Made by a program: the position numbers and the translations under genes
Notes under the pieces: model-generated
Told to the model about the DNA's origin: nothing
Database searches by the model: none
What the model saw: the letters and a program-made list of their open reading frames with translations, nothing else
Source: CBDFKV01 sp965249035
GTDB taxonomy: Bacteria; Pseudomonadota; Gammaproteobacteria; Arenicellales; Poriferihabitantaceae
Direction: 5' to 3'
NCBI GenBank assembly: GCA_965249035.1
Contig: CBDFKV010000007.1
Span: 62,001-126,000 of the forward strand
DNA: 64,000 nucleotides
Part shown: piece by piece, positions 27,302 to 35,620 of the stretch
Position numbering within the stretch: position 1 is the stretch's first letter
Layout of the letters: every line of letters begins with the position of its first letter

Positions 27302-28210
27302 TTAGGGTTTGATCACGGGTAAGCCCGGTGTTGATGCCCACTCCAGCATCGACCCATCGTACAGCCGCGCTTGTTTATTGCCTAATAACTCATGGCTGAC
27401 AAACCACACCAATGCAGCTCGGTGACCGGTGTGGCAGTAAGCCACTTGTTCTCCCTCTAATGGTACACCCGACTGCTCAAACAAGCCCTTCAGCACATCA
27501 GTGCTTGGAAAAATGCCGCTTCGTTTGATGGTGAGTGAATCAAATGGCAGATTGACCGCGCGCGGCATGGCGCCAGGGCGTTCGCCGGGGGCTCTAGTCT
27601 TTCCTAGAAACTCTTTGGGACTGCGCGTATCTACAATGGTGTGGTTACCCGCTAGCGCTTGTTTGACTGCGTCAATGCCAGGGGTTTGATCGGCTCTCAT
27701 CGTTAGCGTAACGATTTTTGACTCAACCGCACTCGTGCCCCGAACAATGCCTTGTTGTTGATAGGCATTCCAATAAGCCAGCAAGCCCCCGTTTAAGATT
27801 GACAGCTTATCAAGCCCGGCGACGTGTAACGTCCAGAATATACGTGTCGCTGCGGCCAGTTCATCGGCCTGTTTGCCCAACGGCACGATGACTACGTGAG
27901 CGTCTTGATCAATCCCTAGGCTACCGAGTAGGCGCTCCAAGTAGGTTTGTGACGGCAGCATTTTCTTCACACCATCTGCGTTCGGCCTGCGCCAAGCTGC
28001 GTAGTCCGTTTGCACAGAGCCCGGGATATGTCCTTGAATAAAAGAAGCTAAGGGGCGTATGTCCAGTAACACTAATCCCTCATCGTTCAGGTGCTCGGCG
28101 ACCCATGCGGGGCTGACCAGTGGCTCGATTGGTGCTGCTGTATTGGCGTTGGATAGAGGCGCGAGGGCCATTAGCACTACAAACACCAAGGTTGACAAAG
28201 TGTCTTTCAT
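27302..28210 (-). CDS. Exported tandem-rhodanese sulfurtransferase
   Basis: 302-residue protein of the thiosulfate/3-mercaptopyruvate sulfurtransferase type. Residues 1-22 look like a Sec signal peptide (LVFVVLMALAPLSNANT), so it should act in the periplasm. There are two rhodanese domains; only the second carries the active-site loop CHTGHRA with Cys259. It is 25 bases after ubiI on the same strand and probably the last gene of that operon. A diverged copy of its 3' end lies beyond nirK at 24657-24815. The physiological sulfur donor is unknown. Confidence 0.85.
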   Translation of the reverse strand: MKDTLSTLVFVVLMALAPLSNANTAAPIEPLVSPAWVAEHLNDEGLVLLDIRPLASFIQGHIPGSVQTDYAAWRRPNADGVKKMLPSQTYLERLLGSLGIDQDAHVVIVPLGKQADELAAATRIFWTLHVAGLDKLSILNGGLLAYWNAYQQQGIVRGTSAVESKIVTLTMRADQTPGIDAVKQALAGNHTIVDTRSPKEFLGKTRAPGERPGAMPRAVNLPFDSLTIKRSGIFPSTDVLKGLFEQSGVPLEGEQVAYCHTGHRAALVWFVSHELLGNKQARLYDGSMLEWASTPGLPVIKP

Positions 28211-28235
28211 TAGCGCTTAGACAGGCTGATGACGG

Positions 28236-29459
28236 TTAAGTTCGTGAGCGACAAGCTTGTGGTAGGTCGCCAGTCAAGCCAGTCGCCTGTTTGATGAAGA
28301 ACTGATTCAACATTGGCACACGCTGAGCGGTAGTTAAGCCAAATTGGCGGGTCTGCTGGATCAATGGGTGCTGGCTGCCAAATCCGGTTTTGAAGGCTTG
28401 CATCATATTCAGAACCAGCTGATTTTGCCCACGACGCCAACGCTCGTACTTTCGCAAAGTGCGTTGGTTGGCAAAGTCACGACGAGCATCCACTGCAGCG
28501 CCGATAGTTTCAGCTAAAGCCGCAGCATCCAAAAAGCCAATATTGGCCCCTAAGCCCGCCAGAGGGTGGGTCCGATGTGCGGCGTCGCCCACCAGTGCGA
28601 TTCTACGGCTGATATAGCGTTCGGCATGGATCTGTTTTAGCGGGAATTTGCCGCGTTGGCTGGTTGACGTGATAACGCCCAGCTTTGAATCCATCGCGGT
28701 GCTGACCGCCGCGCAAAATTCTGTGTCATTCATGGCCATGACTTCATCTGCGTAGGTGGTATCGCACGACCAAACAATGGAGCAACTGCCATCCGCCAAC
28801 GGTAGGTAGGCAATCGGGCCGGTATCCAGGAAATGTTGATAGGCGGTTTGCTGATGGGGTTTTTCAGTGTTGATTTGGGCGACGATAGCGGCTTGATCAA
28901 AATGACCATAGGCAGTGGGAATTTTTGCTAGACGCCGGACACTGGAGTCCTGTCCATCCGCACCGATCAATAACTTTGTGCGAAGTGTTACTTGTCCAAA
29001 ATGAGCTTCAACGCACTCATTGCCCTGAGTCATTGAGTCAAGAGTTTGGCCATAGATCAGTTTGGTATTGGCGGTGTCTTTGATTGCCTCAGTCATTGCG
29101 TGACTGATCAGGTTGTTTTCAACGATATACCCCAGCTCTGCTAGTGCTTGCTCGTGGGCGTGGAATTCCAGCGCGGTGCTCGCATCTTGATCCCAAATAC
29201 GCATATCAGTGTAGGGACTGACGCGTGTAGAGCGGATCGCAGCCCAAATGCCCAGGTGTTTGAATAACTGTACCGACGAAAGATTAATGGCGCTGACGCG
29301 TAAGGTGTAGGGCGAGTCAGAAGTGACCGCATCAACTGCCTTGGGGTTATTGTCGACTAACGCGACTTGTAAGCCCGTTTTCGCGACAGCCAGTGCAGTC
29401 GCCGCACCGACCATCCCACCACCGACGATAATGACGTCAAAATTGTTGGTTTTGCTCAT
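28236..29459 (-). CDS. ubiI: Ubiquinone-synthesis FAD hydroxylase UbiI (VisC)
   Basis: 407-residue flavin monooxygenase of the UbiH/COQ6 family: N-terminal FAD site VIIVGGGMVGAATA, and GDAAHRTHPLAGLGANIG near residue 290. By position (ygfB-pepP-ubiH-ubiI) it corresponds to UbiI, which hydroxylates the octaprenylphenol ring at C5 in aerobic ubiquinone synthesis. The start overlaps the ubiH stop by 4 bases. UbiH-family paralogs are hard to tell apart by motif, so the name rests partly on gene order. Confidence 0.88.
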   Translation of the reverse strand: MSKTNNFDVIIVGGGMVGAATALAVAKTGLQVALVDNNPKAVDAVTSDSPYTLRVSAINLSSVQLFKHLGIWAAIRSTRVSPYTDMRIWDQDASTALEFHAHEQALAELGYIVENNLISHAMTEAIKDTANTKLIYGQTLDSMTQGNECVEAHFGQVTLRTKLLIGADGQDSSVRRLAKIPTAYGHFDQAAIVAQINTEKPHQQTAYQHFLDTGPIAYLPLADGSCSIVWSCDTTYADEVMAMNDTEFCAAVSTAMDSKLGVITSTSQRGKFPLKQIHAERYISRRIALVGDAAHRTHPLAGLGANIGFLDAAALAETIGAAVDARRDFANQRTLRKYERWRRGQNQLVLNMMQAFKTGFGSQHPLIQQTRQFGLTTAQRVPMLNQFFIKQATGLTGDLPQACRSRT

Positions 29460-30718
29460 GAGTGTTGTAAGGGTTTGCCCAATGCCAGCTTCGGTTGGTG
29501 GGCGGCCAAACCCATGGTTCGGCGCAATAGAACCCGTTTCATCATCGGTAGGTGTTCAATGGCGGCCAATCCGGCATTGCGCGCCACAGCCAATGGGGCG
29601 AAATCATTACTGAAAATCTGGATCATCCCGTGGGTGAAGCGGCTAACGCGTTGGGTTTCAGGTTTACGCCATTTGACGTAGCTTTCTAAAAGTGAAGTGC
29701 TGCCGATATCTTGCCCTGCTTGCTGTGCACTGTGGACTAATTCCGCTAAAGCAGCGACATCACGTAAGCCCAGATTAAAGCCTTGTCCGGCGACTGGGTG
29801 CACGGTGTGGGCGGCGTTACCGAGTACAACCACTCGTTGCTGGGTGTATTGCTCTAGGTGATTGCGTGAAAGTGGATAAGATTTGCGAGCGGTAGGGAGG
29901 CTCAGTTTGCCGGCGCGCCAGCCAAAAGCGTGTTGTAGCGCATCGATAAAGGCATCATCATCAAGGCGCAGTGTTGTTTCAAGCTCGTCCGGCATCAATG
30001 TCCAAACCACTGCGTAGCGTTGGTCGTTCATCGGCAATAATGCCAGCGGCCCTGAACTGGTAAAACGTTCGAAGGCTTGGTGGTTATGCCACTCATCGCT
30101 GGAGACGATGCACAGCAGAGCAGACTGTTGGTATTGATGGCTGGTGGTTTGAAAGTCGAGCTGCTCTAGCAAACCCGATCGGCCGCCATCGGCAATGACA
30201 AACAGCGGTGCTGTTAGTGTTTTGTTATTTTCAGTTTCCTGCTCAGTGCCATCGCTGATGGAAACTTCACAAGATTGCTTACCAGGCGCGGCTGTCACCA
30301 CTTTTGCGGGACAGATTAAATCTATATTATCAGCGTCTTGCATCAGCTTATTCAAGCTTTTCCCTAATGCGCGGGTTGGCACAACATAACCCAATGCTGG
30401 AGTTCCGGCATGCTTGCAATCCAGATGAGTAATCCCGAAATGGCCGCGATTGGAGATATGAATGCGCTCCAGCGCACACGCAGCAGATTCAACCTCGTTG
30501 TCCCACACGCCAATGGTGTCAAACACCAGTTTTGAGCTGTAGGTGAGGGCGATGGTGCGCTCGTCGTAGCTGGGCTGCGCTGCAGAATCAAACGGAAATG
30601 CTTCAACCACAGCGATCCGTAGGTCAGTTTGGCGCAAGGAACAGGCTAAGCTGGCACCAGCCAAGCCGCCGCCAGCGATGATTAGATCGTAGTCATGTGT
30701 CTTTTTGGCTTTAGCCAT
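29456..30718 (-). CDS. ubiH: Ubiquinone-synthesis FAD hydroxylase UbiH
   Basis: 420-residue flavin monooxygenase: FAD site LIIAGGGLAGASLA, YDERTIAL after it, and GNAAHTVHPVAGQGFNLGLR. UbiH hydroxylates the ring at C1 in aerobic ubiquinone synthesis. Its start overlaps the end of pepP and its stop overlaps ubiI, so the three are translationally coupled. A GTG at 30721 precedes the chosen ATG by one codon. Confidence 0.9.
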   Translation of the reverse strand: MAKAKKTHDYDLIIAGGGLAGASLACSLRQTDLRIAVVEAFPFDSAAQPSYDERTIALTYSSKLVFDTIGVWDNEVESAACALERIHISNRGHFGITHLDCKHAGTPALGYVVPTRALGKSLNKLMQDADNIDLICPAKVVTAAPGKQSCEVSISDGTEQETENNKTLTAPLFVIADGGRSGLLEQLDFQTTSHQYQQSALLCIVSSDEWHNHQAFERFTSSGPLALLPMNDQRYAVVWTLMPDELETTLRLDDDAFIDALQHAFGWRAGKLSLPTARKSYPLSRNHLEQYTQQRVVVLGNAAHTVHPVAGQGFNLGLRDVAALAELVHSAQQAGQDIGSTSLLESYVKWRKPETQRVSRFTHGMIQIFSNDFAPLAVARNAGLAAIEHLPMMKRVLLRRTMGLAAHQPKLALGKPLQHS

Positions 30719-32015
30719 CACGCATTATTGCCTCTATTTCGTCGGGATCAACCGGCACATCGCGGCTGATAATGTCATTACCTTTTTTGGTGATGACGAC
30801 GTCGTCTTCAATTCGTACACCGATATTGTGCCAACGCTGATCGATGTCCTTGCTGGGGTTAATGTATAGCCCTGGCTCTACGGTTAAAACCATGCCAGGC
30901 TCTAATACACGCCAGGCGTCGTCGACTTTGTAATCGCCCACATCATGCACATCCATTCCCAGCCAGTGGCCGGTGCGGTGCATATAAAAACGTTGATAGT
31001 GCTTTTGTTCAATCGCCTCGTCATAACCGCATTTCAGGAGCCCAAGCTCAATCATGCCGCGGGTTAGCACCTCAACCGCTGCGTCGTGATAAGTCATCCA
31101 GTCAGCGTCAGGTTTTAGTACCTCAATGGCGGCAGTTTGCGCAGCCAACACCAATTCATAGACGGCACGTTGTTCACTTGTAAACTTTCCATTGACTGGA
31201 AAAGTTCTCGTGATATCAGCAGCATAGCAGTCTATTTCTGCGCCAGCATCAATTAGCAATAAATCCCCATCTTTGCATTTAGAGTCGTTCTCGGTATAGT
31301 GCAAGACACAGGCATTGGCTCCCGACGCGACGATGGAGGTGTAGGCGGGGCTTTTCGCACCACCGCGATAAAACTCATATTCCAACTCAGCCTGTACTTC
31401 ATATTCAAATAGGCCCGGCTTGCAGCGTTGCATCGCACGAACGTGACCTTTGGCTGACAGCTTGGCCGCGCGGCGCATTACGCGCAATTCATCGGCCCTT
31501 TTTACCAGACGTAGCTCATGCAAGATATGACTCAGATCAACAAAATCAGAAGGAGCATGTACGCCACCCCGAACTTTGGTCTTGATGTCGTTAATCCACT
31601 CAAACAAGGAGCGGTCAAATTCTGGATAGCGGCCTGGAAAGTGAAAAACCTTGTCACGATTTTCTAGCAAAGTGGGTAGAATGCGGTCCATTTGATCAAT
31701 AGGGTAGGCTTCATCAGCACCAAAATGTGCTTTAGCACCACCAAGGCCAGCGCGTCGACCTTCCCACCTTTCGCGAACTTCATCACTTTCGCGACAGAAT
31801 AAGATGTATTCACCCTCAGCGCGGTTTGGAATTAATACCGCCATCGCGTCCGGTTCCGGAAATTCGGTTAGGTAGTAAAAGTCGCTATCGGGGCGAAAGG
31901 GATAAAAGGCATCGCCATTACGCGGGTGGTGGGTGTTAGTCGGGAGGATGGCAATGCCTTCACCCATGAGCTGCATCACGCCACGGCGCCTGCGTTCAAA
32001 AATCTTAGCTTCCAT
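30711..32015 (-). CDS. pepP: Xaa-Pro aminopeptidase PepP
   Basis: 434-residue M24 metallopeptidase that removes residues N-terminal to proline. Metal ligands appear in DAGAEIDCYAADITRTF, HRTGHWLGMDVHD and LTVEPGLY, plus a final Glu in GVRIEDDVVI. The frame is open to 32183, but the extension lies in ygfB. ATG 32015 is preceded by GAGGAGA and starts the conserved region (EAKIFERRRRGVM). The E. coli enzyme is 441 residues. Confidence 0.93.
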   Translation of the reverse strand: MEAKIFERRRRGVMQLMGEGIAILPTNTHHPRNGDAFYPFRPDSDFYYLTEFPEPDAMAVLIPNRAEGEYILFCRESDEVRERWEGRRAGLGGAKAHFGADEAYPIDQMDRILPTLLENRDKVFHFPGRYPEFDRSLFEWINDIKTKVRGGVHAPSDFVDLSHILHELRLVKRADELRVMRRAAKLSAKGHVRAMQRCKPGLFEYEVQAELEYEFYRGGAKSPAYTSIVASGANACVLHYTENDSKCKDGDLLLIDAGAEIDCYAADITRTFPVNGKFTSEQRAVYELVLAAQTAAIEVLKPDADWMTYHDAAVEVLTRGMIELGLLKCGYDEAIEQKHYQRFYMHRTGHWLGMDVHDVGDYKVDDAWRVLEPGMVLTVEPGLYINPSKDIDQRWHNIGVRIEDDVVITKKGNDIISRDVPVDPDEIEAIMRDG

Positions 32016-32025
32016 CTGTCTCTCC

Positions 32026-32631
32026 TCAGGCTTCGCCGTGACTGGTTTGGGTTGTTGCTGCGGTTTCTTCAAAAATGAGTTGTACACCCATGCGAACGTA
32101 TTCGCTGAGTTGCATATAGGCGATTTCGCCTTCTCTATCAGGCGCTTGGCCAGTGGGGCTGTCTGACGCGACGGTATCTTCACTATCGTATTCTGCGTGT
32201 GCGATTTCCATGAAATCGTCGATCAGCTCGCGTGCATCAGCACCTAACTCAAGTAGGGCATGATCGCCATCATGACAAAATCCAAGCACAAAACCTTCAC
32301 ACCAGCTGGCCAGTGCGGCAGTTTGTGCTGCAAGGGACACATTTTCTGGCAGCCAAAGGGTGAAATCAAAATCTGTTTTTGCCAAGTCACGCACGGACAT
32401 TTCCATCAAACTGGCAACAGCTTCTTGTGCTTGGGGTTCTTCCACCCGCAGCAATGCAGCCAGCGGTGTTAGCGCATTCGCTGCGACATTCCGGCAGATC
32501 AGCGCACAGGCGATCCCATGCGCTTCGGCAGCGCCGGACTGAAAGCTGGTTTGACGCAGCACTTCATCTAAGGCGAGATACAGGCGCTGTTGATGACTGA
32601 TCTGTTCGGTGTGTTGTGTGACTTCTATCAT
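32026..32631 (-). CDS. ygfB: UPF0149 family protein YgfB
   Basis: 201-residue protein of the YgfB/YecA family, with SWCEGFVLGF near residue 110 and EYVRMGVQLIFEE near the C terminus. It has no SEC-C zinc tail. In many gammaproteobacteria this small helical protein precedes pepP and ubiH, as here; its biochemical role is not settled. It lies 6 bases after maf and 10 bases before pepP on the same strand. Confidence 0.9.
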   Translation of the reverse strand: MIEVTQHTEQISHQQRLYLALDEVLRQTSFQSGAAEAHGIACALICRNVAANALTPLAALLRVEEPQAQEAVASLMEMSVRDLAKTDFDFTLWLPENVSLAAQTAALASWCEGFVLGFCHDGDHALLELGADARELIDDFMEIAHAEYDSEDTVASDSPTGQAPDREGEIAYMQLSEYVRMGVQLIFEETAATTQTSHGEA

Positions 32632-32637
32632 GTGGGG

Positions 32638-33213
32638 CTAAATTATTTCTACGCCTTGATTATTGAGCATATCAACCAAGCGGATTAGTGGCAGGCCAAT
32701 CAGCGTATTTGGGTCTTCACCGGCCAAAAAAGTCAAAAGGGCGATACCGAGACTTTCTGATTTTAAGCTACCACTGCAATTATAAGGCTGATCTTTGGCT
32801 AAATAGCGCTCAATTTGATCACGTGTTAATTGCCGAAAACCGACCCGGTAGGGCTCCACCGTGGTCTGTAATTCTTTGGTTTTACTATTCAGCAAACACA
32901 GGCCGGTATAGAGCTGCAATTCACGCCCAGAAGATGCCTGTAATTGCTGAACCGCGTGTTGATGATCACGTGGCTTGCCGATTATTTCATCATCCAGCAC
33001 GGCGACTTGATCAGAGCCGATAATCAGCGCCTTAGGCTCTTGCTCAGCAACCGCTTTTGCTTTCTCAACCGCAAGCCGCAGCACCAATTCCTGCGGTTGT
33101 TCGCCTGCAAGTGGGCTTTCGTCGATATCGGGTGAGATGCAGCTAAACTCCAGCTCCAAGCGCTGCAAAAGCATCTTTCGGTACGACGAAGAAGAGGCGA
33201 GTATGAGGTTCAT
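32638..33213 (-). CDS. Maf-like nucleotide pyrophosphatase (YceF type)
   Basis: 191-residue Maf/HAM1-fold protein: LILASSSSYRKMLL at the start, the DIDESPL segment, GSDQVAVLDDEIIGKP, and NCSGSLKSESLG. The SDQ and following motif fit the YceF branch, which hydrolyses 7-methyl-GTP, rather than the dTTP/UTP branch; this is an inference from memory of the subfamilies. It is the first gene of the minus-strand set that runs through ygfB, pepP, ubiH, ubiI and the rhodanese. Confidence 0.87.
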   Translation of the reverse strand: MNLILASSSSYRKMLLQRLELEFSCISPDIDESPLAGEQPQELVLRLAVEKAKAVAEQEPKALIIGSDQVAVLDDEIIGKPRDHQHAVQQLQASSGRELQLYTGLCLLNSKTKELQTTVEPYRVGFRQLTRDQIERYLAKDQPYNCSGSLKSESLGIALLTFLAGEDPNTLIGLPLIRLVDMLNNQGVEII

Positions 33214-33385
33214 TGGCGAGCATAGATTCCGACCCGCGGATTGTATCAGTATTGACGTTGATCACGGTGCTCAGTTTTTTCTAAACAATCATGCCGTTGG
33301 TGTTTTGGGCGGCATATCCAGCAGCCAAGCATTGCAAGGTCAGTTAGCGGATTCTAAGAGTCTGATCCCATTGGTATGTGCCTAG

Positions 33386-34210
33386 CTAGTACTTGTAGTC
33401 ATCAATGTCTAATTCCTCCAAGATTTCCAAGAATGTTGGCTTGGACGAATCATCATTTAGGCGAACTACATAACAATGATTCCGACTGAGAGTAGCCTCA
33501 CTGTATGCGAAATCAACATCTTTGAAACAGGGGGCTTCGGAGTCAATGACTTCATAGCGATATTCACTGGTCTTCGCTTTCGTGATGAACTTCCTAGAAA
33601 TCACCCGAACCTTCAGTAACTGAGCTTTGGGTGCGATACATCCTCTGACGGTCTTACGATCAGACCACTTTTTTGTGGTTTCGCTAATTGAGAACCGTTT
33701 GTTGATTGGTGTTGAAGCAGATGTTTTCGCAAGTTTGTCAGCCGCTCGATTGTGAAGGTTTGACTTGTGGGCTTTTACCCATTCCACGTCAACACGAAGA
33801 TGAATGCTGTTTACGGCCCTACCAAGCCCCTTCCATAGTTCAATGTTTGAAACCGGCATACCATTAGCACCTCGCCATCGAGTTTTAGGCCAAATATTCA
33901 TTGCTTTAATGAAGTTGTTGACCACATAACGTGAGTCTGAGAATACTAGGATTCTTTTAAATTTAACCAAATTTCCGAACATTCGTTTTGCTTCGATTAG
34001 CCCGGCTGTAACTGCCTTTATTTCCACTTCATCAATTGTTGCAGAAGACCACCCCGGTGGCGCGTAGTCATCCGTCTCCTCATCTCCTGTACTATTTACC
34101 CATACATAGCGAATGCCAATTCCGGCCGCCCTTTGCTTCAGTGGGTACGATGAGCCATCGGTGAAGATGTTCAAAGCTTCTTCGTCTATGATTCCGCGAC
34201 CGTTAGCCAC
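33386..34210 (-). CDS. RNase H-fold protein with an extra C-terminal domain, putative gene cassette
   Basis: 274-residue protein. Residues 12-162 are an RNase HI-like domain with all four acidic catalytic positions: Asp18 (FTDGSS), Glu63 (EIKAV), Asp92 (FSDSRYV) and Asp158 (NRAADKL), plus the loop His in KAHKS. It should cut RNA in RNA-DNA hybrids. The remaining ~110 residues match nothing I recognise. The start is GTG 34210, only 25 bases beyond an attC-like site, with a weak AAGGGA ribosome site. The DNA is more AT-rich than the adjoining maf operon. It is not the housekeeping rnhA type, which is about 150 residues. An RNA-targeting accessory or defence role is a guess. Confidence 0.8.
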   Translation of the reverse strand: MANGRGIIDEEALNIFTDGSSYPLKQRAAGIGIRYVWVNSTGDEETDDYAPPGWSSATIDEVEIKAVTAGLIEAKRMFGNLVKFKRILVFSDSRYVVNNFIKAMNIWPKTRWRGANGMPVSNIELWKGLGRAVNSIHLRVDVEWVKAHKSNLHNRAADKLAKTSASTPINKRFSISETTKKWSDRKTVRGCIAPKAQLLKVRVISRKFITKAKTSEYRYEVIDSEAPCFKDVDFAYSEATLSRNHCYVVRLNDDSSKPTFLEILEELDIDDYKY

Positions 34211-34234
34211 TTCGATTCTTTATCCCTTGAGGTG

Positions 34235-34301
34235 CATAATGTTTGAGCTGTGGGGCTTGAGGCGCGAAGCAACGAAAGTTCCACACGAATGAGTTGTTAT
34301 A
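34235..34301 (-). repeat. attC-like site (copy 2, minus strand)
   Basis: 67 bases. Read on the minus strand it begins TATAAC and ends ATTATG. Inside are inner arms TGTGG and CCACA and a further CTT/AAG pairing, with unpaired spacers and a short variable loop, the architecture of integron attC sites. It directly follows the stop codon of the interrupted 90-codon ORF and precedes the RNase H gene. It matches the site at 49552-49617 in 61 of 67 aligned columns. The right core has ATT in place of the expected GTT, so it may no longer recombine. Confidence 0.65.
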
Positions 34302-34462
34302 TCAGCTATTTTTGAAATTATTAGTTGCTGAAGAATATACGTCGTCTACAAATTTCTCTGCATACTTTGTTTCGTCTCCAATCGCTTTAGAATTTTCTAC
34401 AAAAAAATTATTAGCGTCGTTAATCAAGACCTGTATACGTTTGATTGGCTCTGGGTATAGTT

Positions 34463-34470
34463 CGGCAACG
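34463..34470. repeat. 8-bp target-site duplication, left
   Basis: CGGCAACG, identical to 35509-35516 on the other side of the IS. Eight bases is the duplication length known for the IS1595 family. Confidence 0.9.
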
Positions 34471-35508
34471 CGCTATGTTTGGATTACATGTTGAGGCGCT
34501 GCTCTGAGTGCTTGATGCAAGAACAGTTGCCCAGTCATTTCATCAAGATGTTTATCAAGCATCCTTCGCCAACCGAGATAATTGGGTAGCCAGCGAGTTG
34601 CCACCCCATTAAACCGCCCCATCCAACGTTTCAGGCGGCTGTCATAAGCATTAACGTTTTGAACATGCCAAGTTCCTTTACCACCATGGCCATGATATCC
34701 CGCAACAAAATAGCCAGCCTCAAGGTTGAGGGATTTCGCCGCCACACCATAACTGGGATGTCCATCGGTCGATAAGACGGCATCCTTCGCTAGCGCAGGC
34801 TTGAGTACCTTTGTAAATGTTTTGGCTGTGCAGTCATCCAGAACAGCGTCACTGACCATTCGGCTGCCGCGCTGCATAACGATCATCACCGGCACACGCT
34901 CTTTGCCATCTACACCCGATGAACCGCCACGCTTCCTGGCCTGACGGGGTAAGCGGCGCTGACCCTTATAAGAACGCCGGAATATCGTTTCATCCGCCTC
35001 AACAATGCCAGTCAAATTCTCGGCCTTATGCTCACGCAAGGCATCCAGGAAACGATGCCGCCATCGAAAACTGCGATCCACTGCTAAGCCCACCCGTTCA
35101 GCAGCTTTGCGAATACTCAAGCCCTCGACCATGCATTCGGCGTAGGCCAGCAACTTATCTTTATCGTTCAAGCGACAAAAGCCTGTGCCGGTTAAAGCTG
35201 TAAACGTTTTCAAGCAAGCTTTACAACGATAGCGCTGCTGACCGTTAGTTCTTCCATGACGAAAAATGTCGTCCGCTTGGCAATGTGGACAAATCACTGC
35301 CCCGTCAAGACGCTCTTCCGTCAGTCGTAAACTACCGTGCTCGTCACTCATGGCCGACACCCTGCCTGATAGCAATTCGAACTGCTCCGGCGTTAAGCCT
35401 TCAAGACTGGCAACAAGTGCTTGATATTCGTCACGTTTCATAGCATTCTGTAAGTGGTTGTTATGGCTTGATTATACCATCTATTCAACATTGATTCCGA
35501 ACAGAGCG
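34471..35508 (-). mobile_element. IS1595-family insertion sequence, 1038 bp, complete
   Basis: Bounded by perfect 8-base direct repeats. The terminal inverted repeats (34471-34490 and 35489-35508) match at 15 of 20 positions, both starting CGCT. It carries a single transposase gene whose stop codon lies within the left repeat. The intact ends, intact gene and unmutated target copies indicate a recent insertion. Confidence 0.9.
34473..35441 (-). CDS. IS1595-family (ISXO2-like) transposase
   Basis: 322-residue transposase. An N-terminal zinc ribbon (CPHCQ near residue 51 and CKAC near residue 73) is followed by a helix-turn-helix region and the ISXO2-like catalytic domain. Catalytic acids are in VEADET and STDGHPSY, followed by the family's NAYDSRLKRWMGRFNG segment. 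The frame is complete, so the element may still move. Confidence 0.92.
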   Translation of the reverse strand: MKRDEYQALVASLEGLTPEQFELLSGRVSAMSDEHGSLRLTEERLDGAVICPHCQADDIFRHGRTNGQQRYRCKACLKTFTALTGTGFCRLNDKDKLLAYAECMVEGLSIRKAAERVGLAVDRSFRWRHRFLDALREHKAENLTGIVEADETIFRRSYKGQRRLPRQARKRGGSSGVDGKERVPVMIVMQRGSRMVSDAVLDDCTAKTFTKVLKPALAKDAVLSTDGHPSYGVAAKSLNLEAGYFVAGYHGHGGKGTWHVQNVNAYDSRLKRWMGRFNGVATRWLPNYLGWRRMLDKHLDEMTGQLFLHQALRAAPQHVIQT

Positions 35509-35516
35509 CGGCAACG
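35509..35516. repeat. 8-bp target-site duplication, right
   Basis: CGGCAACG, the second copy of the target duplicated by the IS. Together with 34463-34470 it fixes the exact insertion point in the cassette ORF. Confidence 0.9.
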
Positions 35517-35620
35517 GCAGTAGTGAGTCCCGTTAGTATCACTTTTTGTGCGAGTGTTAATTCTCCAACAGTTCGTAGTAATGCGTCAGCTTTTACTTCT
35601 AATTCTTCAATTGATTTCAT

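Larger units (their letters stand above)
34302..35620 (-). pseudogene. 90-codon cassette ORF split by an IS1595-type element
   Basis: The gene starts at ATG 35620 (ribosome site AAAGGA) and is read to 35509. It then resumes after the IS at 34462 and ends at the TGA at 34302-34304. Removing the IS and one 8-base target copy gives 273 bases in perfect frame. The product is 90 residues, starting MKSIEELEVKADALL and ending SSATNNFKNS, mostly helical and rich in charged residues. I do not recognise it. The stop touches the attC-like site, as in integron cassettes. As it stands the gene is broken at codon ~37, where the frame runs into the IS. Confidence 0.8.

Noticed and set aside
32016..32183. 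Longer pepP start adding 56 residues
   Set aside because: The extension lies inside ygfB and has no peptidase similarity; ATG 32015 has a strong GAGGAGA site.
33137..33385. Plus-strand 82-codon frame overlapping the start of maf
   Set aside because: It runs through the maf 5' end, has no clear ribosome site and resembles no family I know.
33214..33385. An attC-like site closing the RNase H cassette
   Set aside because: A GCTAAC occurs on the minus strand, but no matching right core or inner arms follow.
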